This document shows positions 19,113 through 26,066 of a stretch of DNA of 39,743 nucleotides, piece by piece. Within the stretch, counting starts at the first letter, position 1; each line of letters opens with the position of its first letter. Location: positions 1 to 39,743 of the forward strand of contig VGTJ01000032.1 of NCBI GenBank assembly GCA_016874775.1. Reading direction: 5' to 3'. Under the pieces are notes generated by a model. That model saw only the letters and a list, made by a program, of their open reading frames with translations. It did not search any database and was not told where the DNA came from. The translations under genes were made by a program, and so were the position numbers. Origin of the DNA: Deltaproteobacteria bacterium. GTDB lineage: Bacteria; Desulfobacterota; Binatia; Bin18.

Positions 19113-19335
19113 CTGGGATCTCTATATGTCCGATCAGTGCTGTTGTGTCGCTTGGGATCGATTCTCCGGGTGCATGTTTTTCAGTGATCCAGGCCTCGAC
19201 AAGCTCACGAGCGGCAGAGAGCGTTCCTTCGACGCCTTGGCCGTGAGTTGTCAGATCAAGAGTGGGAACATGGGCATAGTAGTAACCCTGAAACCCAGGG
19301 TCTTGTATCGGTTCTAGCAGAACGGAATAGCGCAT
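19093..19335 (-). CDS. hicB: HicB-family antitoxin
   Basis: This 80-residue protein is of the short HicB/UPF0150 type, with GYYYAHVPTLDLTTHGQGVE and AARELVEAWITEKH. It lacks a C-terminal DNA-binding extension. AAGGAG lies about 8 nt upstream of the ATG. The order hicB then hicA with a 20-nt overlap is common for this subtype. The partner hicA is degraded, so the antitoxin may now be an orphan, or may serve against a HicA encoded elsewhere. Confidence 0.85.
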   Translation of the reverse strand: MRYSVLLEPIQDPGFQGYYYAHVPTLDLTTHGQGVEGTLSAARELVEAWITEKHAPGESIPSDTTALIGHIEIPDAVLTP

Positions 19336-19376
19336 GGCCGTACTCCTTCGCGGCTTTCACTCTACACTGCCCAATC

Positions 19377-20333
19377 TTACTTGAAAACTCTTACCGGCTT
19401 GCCATCAAGGAACGCACGGATGTCCTCGACAATATGTTGGAAGAAGATTGCATAGGTCTCTTTGGTGACGTAACCGATGTGTGGGGTAATGACTGTGTTG
19501 TCCAAGCGTCGTAACGGATGATCTGGCAAGAGGGGTTCGAGATCGAATACATCCAACCCTGCTCCAGCGATCCGTCTCTGCTGTAGGACATCAATCAATG
19601 CCTTCTCTTCGACAATCGGACCGCGTGAGGTGTTGATCAAATAGGCTGTGGGTTTCATCAGTCCCAGTTCTCGTGCGGTGAGAAGGTTGCGCGTGCGATC
19701 ACTCAGCACGAGGTGAATACTGACAATATCTGAGCGTGCCAGTAGTTCATCTTTAGTCACCAACTCAACGCCGAATTGGGCTGCGCGCTCGGCTGTAAGG
19801 TTTTGACTCCAAGCCACGACCTGCATCTGAAAAGCTTTGCCGATTGTAGAAACTTGTGAGCCAAGATTGCCCAAGCCAACCACTCCCAGTGTTTTGCCAT
19901 TGACGCCGAGACCCATACTGACTTGCCACTGCCCATCACGCACGGCTTTGTCTTCACGGGGAATGTGCCGCAGTAACGCGAGAATCAGGCCCCACGTCAG
20001 CTCTGCTGTTGGATACACGATCCCGCCACTACCACAAACAGTGATGCCCAGCGCTGTCGCCGCAGCAACATCTATCGCTGCGTTTCGCATACCGGTAGTG
20101 ACCAGTAGTTTCAATTTTGGCAGTCGTTCCAAGAGAGAACGTGGAAATGGTGTCCGTTCGCGCATGGATACGACAATCGGAAAATCTTTGAGTCGTTCGA
20201 CAATGGCATCCTGATCGTACAAGTGGTCTCTGAAGACCGTTGTTTCCGTATCGGCTGCAATTGGACTCCAGTCGGTCATCTGCAACGCGACATCTTGATA
20301 GTCGTCGAGAACGGCGACGCGCGTTTTTGCCAT
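19377..20333 (-). CDS. D-2-hydroxyacid dehydrogenase family protein
   Basis: This NAD-dependent 2-hydroxyacid dehydrogenase has 318 residues from the ATG at 20331-20333, which follows an AAGGGGGAA ribosome-binding site; an upstream in-frame start would run into the vapC-like gene. The Rossmann motif is G153-x-G155-x2-G158 (VVGLGNLGS). The catalytic triad residues R237 (INTSRGPIV), E266 (DVFDLEP) and H285 (TPHIGY) are all present. The N terminus AKTRVAVLDDYQDVA is typical of a broad subfamily without an assigned substrate. Neighbours are toxin-antitoxin genes and give no hint of the pathway. Confidence 0.88.
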   Translation of the reverse strand: MAKTRVAVLDDYQDVALQMTDWSPIAADTETTVFRDHLYDQDAIVERLKDFPIVVSMRERTPFPRSLLERLPKLKLLVTTGMRNAAIDVAAATALGITVCGSGGIVYPTAELTWGLILALLRHIPREDKAVRDGQWQVSMGLGVNGKTLGVVGLGNLGSQVSTIGKAFQMQVVAWSQNLTAERAAQFGVELVTKDELLARSDIVSIHLVLSDRTRNLLTARELGLMKPTAYLINTSRGPIVEEKALIDVLQQRRIAGAGLDVFDLEPLLPDHPLRRLDNTVITPHIGYVTKETYAIFFQHIVEDIRAFLDGKPVRVFK

Positions 20334-20382
20334 GAGTTCCCCCTTTTTGTAGGGTGCGCACAGCGCACCAGTTGTCTGCTTT

Positions 20383-20790
20383 TTACTCCAGGGTTGTGAC
20401 GAAAGCAGAGGCCTGAATGAATGGATCATTGGTGATCAGAGGCCGACTGAGAGATCGTGTCGTAGCCGCAATCAATCGGTCATGGAGTTCAGGAATGTCA
20501 GTAATCTCAGCTGCTGATCGAAGGATAGCGAGATTCAAGGGCATCTCGCAACAACTTGGAAACCGTGCCAGATAATCCTGGACTGAATGAATTGAAGTGT
20601 TGATTCGTTGTTTCTCAGAAAGGTAAAGAATCTCTGCAAGCACTATCGCGGGGATTTGGATGATTGCCGCAGCGTTCTCCATTGCTTCAAAAGTCGCCTT
20701 TGCTTTCAATCCCAGACGACGTTGTTCGAGGCGGAGGATCAACCCCATCGTGTCGGTCACGAATTCATTCGCGGGGGTAGCGCTGCTCAT
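20383..20790 (-). CDS. PIN-domain (VapC-like) toxin
   Basis: This 135-residue PIN-domain protein is probably the RNase toxin of a VapBC-type pair. Conserved acidic residues are D13 (VTDTMGLIL), E53 (LAEILYL), D104 (LHDRLIAAT) and D122 (ITNDPFIQAS), so the active site looks complete. The start overlaps the antitoxin 3' end by 26 nt, implying coupled translation. The stop is about 50 bp upstream of the dehydrogenase start, on the same strand. Confidence 0.85.
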   Translation of the reverse strand: MSSATPANEFVTDTMGLILRLEQRRLGLKAKATFEAMENAAAIIQIPAIVLAEILYLSEKQRINTSIHSVQDYLARFPSCCEMPLNLAILRSAAEITDIPELHDRLIAATTRSLSRPLITNDPFIQASAFVTTLE

Positions 20791-21007
20791 AGTCGGCGAA
20801 TTCTTGCTCTAAGTGGGTTTCTTCATCACGACTCAATTGCTTCAAGTCTTGCCCTAAAAGACCAAGTTGACGCTCTTCTGCAAAAACTTGAGGATGGAGT
20901 GCTCGTTGACGCGCGAAATAAACAAAGTCGACGATTTCAGCGAGAGTCTCGTCCGGTAATCCTTTGATCCCGTAGATAATCAGTTCCTCATAATTCTGCA
21001 CGCCCAT
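20765..21007 (-). CDS. VapB-like (DUF2281-type) antitoxin
   Basis: This 80-residue acidic protein resembles the DUF2281-type antitoxins that pair with PIN toxins; GLPDETLAEIVDFVYFARQR is the recognisable block. The ATG at 21005-21007 is preceded by GGAGGAAAG; an in-frame ATG five codons upstream lies within this site and is less likely. The C terminus (EEERQ to the end) is charged and probably wraps the toxin. It overlaps the toxin gene and should be co-transcribed with it. Confidence 0.78.
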   Translation of the reverse strand: MGVQNYEELIIYGIKGLPDETLAEIVDFVYFARQRALHPQVFAEERQLGLLGQDLKQLSRDEETHLEQEFADYEQRYPRE

Positions 21008-21095
21008 TACTCTTTCCTCCATAAGGATAGTGTTGGGATAAAGGAAATCTACTCCTCAAGCAAATAGGCAGATGAAAAGATTGAGGAGAGAAAGA

Positions 21096-21117
21096 AAGGC
21101 GCAGCATGCTGCGCCTT
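21096..21117 (-). terminator. perfect 22-nt palindrome, terminator of the selenoprotein operon
   Basis: The tract is a perfect palindrome with a 9-bp GC-rich stem (AAGGCGCAG with CTGCGCCTT) and a CATG loop. On the minus strand it is followed by TCTTTCTCT, a T-rich tail. It lies 12 nt past the UGSC stop codon and fits a Rho-independent terminator for that operon. Confidence 0.75.
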
Positions 21118-21128
21118 CTCAAGTTCTT

Positions 21129-21674
21129 CTACGCGGCTTGCTGCGCTTTTTGCTTGAGCAGCTTGGCGACAACTTGCTCGACCACTTGATCCGCAAGTAC
21201 ACGGACTTCTTCTGGTGTTTTCGGCTGAATCGGATGCGGGACAAAGATCGGTTCGTACTGTGACAGCCCTAATGCCGAACACTGGGCGTGGGCGGCGCCG
21301 ATGAATTCTGTAGTGGCGATGTTGGCGGTCGGGATGCCGTTTTCTTCGAGTTTGACTACATCGTGCGAACTGCACGAAATGCAGGCCCCTCAATCGCTGA
21401 GGGCTTCAATCACCGCGTCGCATTTCTCTCGTAGTTCTGCATGTAGTTGTTCTGACGCTAAGCGTCCTGGCGAGACTTTCTTCCGTCGTAGGACTTCTTT
21501 GACGCCATAACGAGTACGAAGCATTTCTTCGATACGGTCGAGAAAATGCACGCCCTTGGCTTTGTTAATATCGAGCAGCCCGATGGTTGTCCCATCGAGC
21601 GTATCGAGTCGTGGCGCAAACACTTTCTGTCCGCGATCCACTTTCTCGGTGGGATCGAGCAAGATGTCACTCAT
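21129..21674 (-). CDS. UGSC-family selenoprotein (in-frame TGA read as selenocysteine)
   Basis: The frame opens at the ATG at 21674, after a strong AAGGAGG site, reads 94 codons, meets TGA at 21390-21392, and continues in the same frame to a TAG at 21129. The reading around the TGA is VIEALSD-U-GACISCSSHDVV, and the downstream part (NGIPTANIATTEFIGAAHAQ, FVPHPIQPKTPEEVR) is the conserved core of the UGSC family, whose members carry selenocysteine or cysteine at this position. The motif here is U95-G-A-C98. A plain ORF call would truncate it at 94 residues. The family is thiol/selenol redox-like, but its reaction is not known to me. It is probably co-transcribed with the gene upstream. Confidence 0.85.
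21361..21377 (-). promoter_or_regulatory. bacterial SECIS-like hairpin
   Basis: Downstream of the TGA, TCGTGC and GCACGA form a 6-bp stem around the 5-nt loop AGTTC. The loop lies 19-23 nt after the TGA and has a G at its second position. Both features match the known geometry of bacterial SECIS elements (a small loop 16-37 nt after UGA with a G among its first two bases). It is inside the coding region, as expected for bacteria. Confidence 0.65.
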
Positions 21675-21693
21675 AACGATACCTCCTTCTGTA

Positions 21694-22776
21694 TTACGCT
21701 CGGACTACTTTTGTTGTGATCTGACTCCCCCCAGCACCACGAGCTAAACTTGCCACGGCAGCAGAAAAGCGGCCAGCCGTGCCGCCAGCAACAATAATCA
21801 TGATACTATCGAGGGTTGGAAACTTGGCAAAGAGTGTGTCGTCCGTTATGGGTGCGGCTGGCTCATCTTTCACCAGCATACTGACACCAGCACCTTCACC
21901 ACCATTCAGACCAGGCTTCAGTTCACGATACGGCTTACGGATTTTTTCAAACAAGAACTGGCGTAAATCGTTCTTTGACCAGCCATCCTGCGCAAAGGTC
22001 TTTGCATGTTCTGGGCAGACGATCAGCACCGTATCTGAGAAGAGCGGAAAGTTTTTGTGGTTCCACAATGATGCCATTGTCCACCCCAAGGAGAGGGCGA
22101 GCTGTTCCGCAGTGCGACTGGCGTGGTCATTGATCTGGAAGGGGGAATGACCACCAAACAACGTGACGGTGCTTTGTTTAGGGCGAAAGCCTTTTTCGAC
22201 GTGCAGCGGCTCCCACGGGCTCTCTTCTTCATTCTCACCAACACAAAATGTGAATTGTGCCGGATGGCCCATGGTCGCTTTGCTGATTTCCTGCGGCTTG
22301 GCTCCGCCGATGTTGAGGATCACGAGGCGGAGGGTACGACCAATCGTCGCATTGGCACGAAAACCATGACCGAGGGCATTATGTCCGCAATTGACACCGA
22401 TTTTCTGGCGAATCGGACCATTGATAATGGTAAACGGAGTCGCAGACTGCGTGGTGACGTTCATGGCATGAGCATTGAATTTCTCATCGCTCAAGGCTTC
22501 GACAGCAGCAATGACTGTAGAAAAATAAGACGGGTGGCATCCGGCCATCACTGCATTAATCGCAATCTTTTCGACAGTCGCGCGACCATAATTAGGACCA
22601 ACCGTGCCAAGCACTTCTTGTGGATCGCGTTCGACCGCCGCCAGCATGCGTTTGACACGATCTTCGGTCGGAGGAACGACTGGTAACCCATCCGTGACAC
22701 CACGCGTATACATCAACTCGAACGGATCATTTTCGACTTGAATACGCTGTGACCGCAGCGGCGTTGGCTGTGCCAT
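21694..22776 (-). CDS. conserved hypothetical protein paired with the UGSC selenoprotein
   Basis: This soluble-looking protein has 360 residues, no signal peptide and no motif I can tie to a reaction. Striking blocks are GVTDGLPVVPPTEDRVKRML, VGPNYGRATVEKIAINAVMA, GVNCGHNALGHGFRANATIG and HPAQFTFCVGENEEESPWEP. Conserved-looking cysteines are C80, C130 and C178. An AAGGAGAGG site precedes the ATG. It ends 19 nt before the UGSC start on the same strand, so the two probably form a unit or complex. The sequence feels like a conserved family, but I cannot name its function. Confidence 0.75.
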   Translation of the reverse strand: MAQPTPLRSQRIQVENDPFELMYTRGVTDGLPVVPPTEDRVKRMLAAVERDPQEVLGTVGPNYGRATVEKIAINAVMAGCHPSYFSTVIAAVEALSDEKFNAHAMNVTTQSATPFTIINGPIRQKIGVNCGHNALGHGFRANATIGRTLRLVILNIGGAKPQEISKATMGHPAQFTFCVGENEEESPWEPLHVEKGFRPKQSTVTLFGGHSPFQINDHASRTAEQLALSLGWTMASLWNHKNFPLFSDTVLIVCPEHAKTFAQDGWSKNDLRQFLFEKIRKPYRELKPGLNGGEGAGVSMLVKDEPAAPITDDTLFAKFPTLDSIMIIVAGGTAGRFSAAVASLARGAGGSQITTKVVRA

Positions 22777-22828
22777 GGAACCTCTCCTTATTTAAGTATC
22801 TAACTGTGGCATGACCTCTGTATTGCTG

Positions 22829-23476
22829 TCAACTGTTATTTCCAAGCACACTTTGCGTCGTACGAAAATGTAACTTTGCGACTTGTCCTAGCGCTTCGGC
22901 TCCGTATTTTTGCACGAATGCCTTCGCAGCCTGGATGACGGAGTCACTTGCACCTTTAGGTAATGTCACCCCGTACTTTGAGCCAAGCTCTTGCAAGCGA
23001 CGGAGAAATTCGGCACGAGCGAGAATCGATGCGGCGGCAACGGCGACTTCTTCTTCAGCGCGCGGTTTCTGAATGAGCGTGACTTCGCGCCCTTTGGCCA
23101 TCAAGGCATTCTTGAGAAAACGTTCGTCGCCGAATTGGTCTGCGACGACGCGATGACAGTCGACTTTCTCTAAGAGGTTCTCGATCGCTCGCGCATGACC
23201 CCACGCCAGCATGCGATTGAGATTCTTCATCGACGTATGCAGTGCGTTGTATCGCTCTGGTCCGATGGCAACAACAGTATGTGGACACTGCGAACGAATC
23301 CGTGTGGCCAGGGCTGTGGCTTTTGCATCGGACAGTGTTTTGCTATCGCGTACGCCCATAGCTCGGAGTTGGTCTTCTTGAACAGAAGGAACATAGACGC
23401 CTGCAATCACGAGCGGGCCAAAGTAGTCACCTTTGCCGGATTCGTCGATACCGATTTGGTCGTCAATTGTGTTCAT
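22829..23476 (-). CDS. rnhC: RNase HIII-type ribonuclease, short form
   Basis: The enzyme cleaves RNA in RNA-DNA hybrids. The N-terminal signature GIDESGKGDYFGPLVIAG is of the HIII type, with D11, E12, D113 (VADQFG) and an acidic residue in ASILARAEF. At 215 residues it lacks the N-terminal substrate-binding domain of about 80-90 residues seen in standard RNase HIII, and its length is like RNase HII. Its ATG overlaps the purN TGA, and a heptad array occupies the end of purN immediately before it. Confidence 0.85.
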   Translation of the reverse strand: MNTIDDQIGIDESGKGDYFGPLVIAGVYVPSVQEDQLRAMGVRDSKTLSDAKATALATRIRSQCPHTVVAIGPERYNALHTSMKNLNRMLAWGHARAIENLLEKVDCHRVVADQFGDERFLKNALMAKGREVTLIQKPRAEEEVAVAAASILARAEFLRRLQELGSKYGVTLPKGASDSVIQAAKAFVQKYGAEALGQVAKLHFRTTQSVLGNNS

Positions 23477-24132
23477 GCAGACTCAGGAATGCGTAGTGCA
23501 GCGTCAGGAATGCGTGGTGTGTTGTGGATGACAACGACTCTCTCGTGGATTTCGAGTCTCTTTTCTGCAAAGAGCTGAATCGCATGTGGCAGTATGCGGT
23601 GTTCCTGCGTGAGAATCCGCGCACTGAGGCTCTCTTCTGTATCCTCGGCGTAAACCGGTACCGCGGCCTGTGCGATGATTGGCCCATGATCGGTTTGCTC
23701 ATCGACGAAGTGCACTGTGGCTCCAGCGATTTTGACACCATACTGCAGCGCTTGTCGTTGCCCATGCGTACCAGGAAACGCAGGAAGCAAAGCGGGGTGG
23801 ATGTTGATGATACGTTGAGGAAAGGCACGAATGAAAACTGGGGTGAGGATACGCATAAACCCAGCAAGCACAACCAGTTCGATGTTATGCGCTTGTAGCG
23901 TTTTTACCAATTCTGCGTCGAACACCTCCCGGGAAGGAAACTCCTTATGACTGATGATGATGGTAGGGATGTTGTGTTTCTGTGCACGTACCAGTCCATA
24001 GGCATCTGAGCGATTGCTGACGACGATACGGATCGTTGCTGTCAGCTCGCGTCATTCAATCGCGTCAATAATCGCCTGTAAGTTGGTGCCACTGCCAGAG
24101 ATCAGCACGGCAATGGGGAGGGGAGACGACAT
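23473..24132 (-). CDS. purN: phosphoribosylglycinamide formyltransferase, with in-frame TGA
   Basis: PurN adds a formyl group to GAR in purine synthesis. The full frame starts at the ATG at 24132: MSSPLPIAVLISGSGTNLQA. It meets TGA at 24052-24054 (codon 27, within DAIE-stop-RELTATIRIVVSNR) and continues intact to 23473. Catalytic N and H (IINIHPALLP) and D (VDEQTDHGPII) are present, as is the phosphate loop before the TGA. A downstream start near 23925 would lack the phosphate loop and much of the nucleotide fold. The TGA may be a sequencing error, a nonsense mutation or a recoding site. The C terminus NTPRIPDAALRIPESA is encoded by a heptad array. Confidence 0.85.
23483..23522. repeat. 7-bp-period array inside the purN 3' end
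   Basis: TCAGGAATGCGT occurs at 23483 and 23504, exactly three 7-bp units apart, within a heptad-phased tract. Translated in the purN frame it gives the repeat RIPDAAL/RIPESA. On the minus strand it runs up to the rnhC start codon, the same placement as the arrays before nrdR and the acyl-CoA dehydrogenase gene. Confidence 0.55.
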
Positions 24133-24142
24133 GGGAATGAAA

Positions 24143-24264
24143 CGTAATGCGTAATGCGAAAAGAATCCAGGCCGGGAGGAGCGGATAACCCATGAACGAT
24201 GAATTGTGAATGATGAATGAAAATCAGAAATCTTTCGTATCTATAATTCATCATTTTGCATTTC
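24143..24264. repeat. 7-bp-period arrays between comF and purN
   Basis: Two phased tracts occupy most of the 136-bp gap. CGTAATG-type units start at 24143, 24150 and 24157. TGAA units recur at 24193, 24200, 24207 and 24214 (ATGAACG, ATGAATT, GTGAATG, ATGAATG), and an opposite-sense tract (AATTCAT, CATTTTG, CATTTCT) follows near 24245-24264. The second and third tracts could pair as an imperfect hairpin. On the minus strand the array runs from just after the comF stop to 9-10 nt before the purN start. Confidence 0.65.
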
Positions 24265-24268
24265 TTTC

Positions 24269-25000
24269 TTAGCTGACCGCCCGTGCCAAGGTAAACACAT
24301 CAACGACTTTCGCACCTGCCGATATGAGCGTGGCTGCACATTCGCAAACGGTGGCACCGGATGTGTAGACATCATCGACAAGCAGGATCTGTTTCTCTTT
24401 CACCTGGTCAGGGGTCGCTACGGTAAACGCACCTTTGACGTTGGTGTGGCGGTCTTTGTCGGTGAGCTGCGTTTGTGGTACGGTCGGGCGACTGCGTTCA
24501 AGAAGAAACGGATTACTCACGACTCCATGTACCTTCCCAACCGCACGTGCCAGCAGCAACGCTTGATTGAACCCACGCCAGCGTAGGCGTTCAAGGTGCA
24601 GCGGCAAAGGAATGATGAGATCGTACTGTTCTTGTGAAAATGGATACGCAGTGGCGGTAAGCAGCGCGAGTGTTTTTCCGATGCTCAGCTCGCGATGATA
24701 TTTGAACTTTTGAATTGCGGCACTGAGCGGCTGCAGCTCAGCTTCTCCATACTGGTACAACGCCCACGCACGTGCGCGGCGAAACGGCGGAGGTGTTGTT
24801 ATGCATGGACCACAGAGGTGGTCTGGGCCTTGTTTCGTCATGAAGGGAAGACCGCAGCACGAACAAAGTGGGGGCGTAATCGGCTGGACATGAGACCAAC
24901 AGTGGCCGCAAAAACTTTCATGAGTGTCGACGATTGCAGAACAACTCGGACATCGTTGTGGATAAAGCACGGAGAGGAGTGCTGAGAAGACATTGCCCAT
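24269..25000 (-). CDS. comF: ComF family protein
   Basis: This 243-residue ComF/GntX-type phosphoribosyltransferase-like protein is linked in other bacteria to DNA uptake or to use of DNA as nutrient. Two zinc-finger pairs are visible at C17/C20/C31/C34 and C46/C49/C63/C66. The PRPP-binding motif ILLVDDVYTSGAT lies near residue 210. FKYHRELSIGKTLA and RGFNQALLLARAV are typical blocks. It is encoded alone, divergent from a small membrane-protein gene. Competence genes are not seen nearby. Confidence 0.9.
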   Translation of the reverse strand: MGNVFSALLSVLYPQRCPSCSAIVDTHESFCGHCWSHVQPITPPLCSCCGLPFMTKQGPDHLCGPCITTPPPFRRARAWALYQYGEAELQPLSAAIQKFKYHRELSIGKTLALLTATAYPFSQEQYDLIIPLPLHLERLRWRGFNQALLLARAVGKVHGVVSNPFLLERSRPTVPQTQLTDKDRHTNVKGAFTVATPDQVKEKQILLVDDVYTSGATVCECAATLISAGAKVVDVFTLARAVS

Positions 25001-25074
25001 CAGGCGTATATAGCGTTCAGCTCAACCTCGTGCAATTGCTTAAGAAACGGCAATTTGCAGCCGATATCGAGAGC

Positions 25075-25275
25075 ATGAAATCATTTTTCCAAGGACTTGT
25101 CTTAGGCGTTCTCGTCATGTATGGGTACCTCAATTACGGTGCAGACCTGCTCGGCCCGTTCCGCGGCTGGTTTGATGGTGCTGGGAACGGTATCAAACGT
25201 GACCGTATGCGTGACGAAGCAGACAAGGCTCTACGGGGTTTTCTGTTTCAGCACGACACTGCACACCGTGCTTGA
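25075..25275 (+). CDS. small membrane protein of unknown function
   Basis: From the ATG at 25075 the protein has 66 residues: one hydrophobic segment (FFQGLVLGVLVMYGYLNYGA) at the N terminus, then a soluble tail rich in Arg and Asp. This gives a probable single-pass inner-membrane or signal-anchored protein. The ribosome-binding site is weak. A longer in-frame start at 24934 would overlap comF. I know no family for it; the clear membrane segment supports coding. Confidence 0.45.
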   Translation: MKSFFQGLVLGVLVMYGYLNYGADLLGPFRGWFDGAGNGIKRDRMRDEADKALRGFLFQHDTAHRA

Positions 25276-25318
25276 GTAGGGACGCGCGCAGCTTGCAACT
25301 GGCAAAGGGGGTCGTGAC

Positions 25319-25396
25319 ATGGCTGCAGAAGGAAGTTCCCTAGGGCTTCGGCAACGTGCGATTGCTCTAATGCGACAGCGACTGCTAACGTCTTAA
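25319..25396 (+). CDS. possible 25-codon leader ORF upstream of greA
   Basis: An ATG at 25319 with AAAGGGGG seven nt upstream opens a frame MAAEGSSLGLRQRAIALMRQ-RLLTS ending at TAA 25394-25396. It lies in the 239-bp gap before greA, just upstream of two hairpins. It could be a leader peptide or chance. Nothing else codes in this gap. Confidence 0.25.
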   Translation: MAAEGSSLGLRQRAIALMRQRLLTS

Positions 25397-25418
25397 GGAG
25401 AATCTGACCTCGGATGAG

Positions 25419-25448
25419 CGGGGGTTGGTTTGTAGGGACCAGCCCCCG
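25419..25448 (+). terminator. GC-rich hairpin in the greA leader
   Basis: CGGGGGTTGG (25419-25428) pairs with CCAGCCCCCG (25439-25448), allowing one G-U pair, around a 10-nt loop. The following TAGTGTTTCT is only partly T-rich. It may be a terminator for upstream transcription or an attenuator for greA. Confidence 0.45.
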
Positions 25449-25473
25449 TAGTGTTTCTATCAGCCACTATCTA

Positions 25474-25491
25474 GCGTATGCGCTCATACGC
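25474..25491 (+). promoter_or_regulatory. perfect hairpin or operator just before greA
   Basis: GCGTATG and CATACGC form a perfect 7-bp stem with a CGCT loop, ending 23 nt before the greA start and next to its ribosome-binding region. It could be an operator dyad or an RNA hairpin affecting initiation. Confidence 0.4.
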
Positions 25492-25514
25492 AATGAGAAG
25501 AAGAGAGATTTACT

Positions 25515-26003
25515 ATGGAGCTTCCCATCGTCAAGAAACTGAAACAGGAAGTCGACGAATTACGCTACGAATTGCAAGTCAAAATCCCCAAGGACTTACA
25601 AGAAGCGGCAGCGCAGGGCGACTTGAGTGAGAATGCTGAGTACGAAACCGCACGTGCGCGGCAAGATCTTGTGCGTGCACGGGTCGCCCAACTCGAAGAG
25701 CGCTTGCGTCAGTTGGTCCTCTACGATTTTTCTAGTATTCCGCGTGACCGTATTGCCTATGGCAGTCGCGTGACACTGGAAGACGCGAGTGATGGGAAAG
25801 TCGTTGAGTATCAAATTGTCTTTCCTGAAGAAGTCGATCCGAATGCAGGACATGTGTCGCTGAGTTCCCCGATTGGACAGGCGCTATTACGCAAAGAAGT
25901 TGGGGATGAGGTGGAAGTCACAACGCCCCAAGGAAAATGCAAGTACGAGATTATCCAATTGTTAACGCTCCATGACTTGATGGCGAATAACGGGGGTCGC
26001 TAG
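25515..26003 (+). CDS. greA: transcription elongation factor GreA
   Basis: GreA rescues backtracked RNA polymerase by stimulating transcript cleavage through the acidic tip of its coiled coil. At 162 residues it is normal. The tip is GDLSENAEYETA with D36 and E39. The N-terminal coiled coil (VKKLKQEVDELRYELQ and later VAQLEERLRQL) and the C-terminal FKBP-like domain (SLSSPIGQALLRKEVGDEVE) are evident. Its leader carries two hairpins. A strong terminator follows, just before rimP. Confidence 0.93.
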   Translation: MELPIVKKLKQEVDELRYELQVKIPKDLQEAAAQGDLSENAEYETARARQDLVRARVAQLEERLRQLVLYDFSSIPRDRIAYGSRVTLEDASDGKVVEYQIVFPEEVDPNAGHVSLSSPIGQALLRKEVGDEVEVTTPQGKCKYEIIQLLTLHDLMANNGGR

Positions 26004-26028
26004 AATACTATAGGCCCCTTGCAAATCT

Positions 26029-26050
26029 GCGAGGAATTGTCTAACCTCGC
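26029..26050 (+). promoter_or_regulatory. hairpin upstream of the rimP terminator
   Basis: GCGAGG (26029-26034) pairs with CCTCGC (26045-26050) around a 10-nt loop. It lies just upstream of the strong terminator, so the two form tandem hairpins in the greA-rimP gap. I see no overlap that would make it a clear antiterminator. Confidence 0.4.
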
Positions 26051-26066
26051 TGCGTGTAGTAAGAAG

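Noticed and set aside
21049-21393. Minus-strand frame reading Arg-rich protein across the 3' half of the UGSC gene
   Set aside because: It is out of frame with the UGSC continuation, which matches the family, and it runs through the terminator.
23925-24132. purN TGA as a proven selenocysteine site
   Set aside because: The downstream hairpin loop (CCGT) lacks the G expected of a bacterial SECIS and no PurN selenoprotein is known to me. Kept only as an open possibility.
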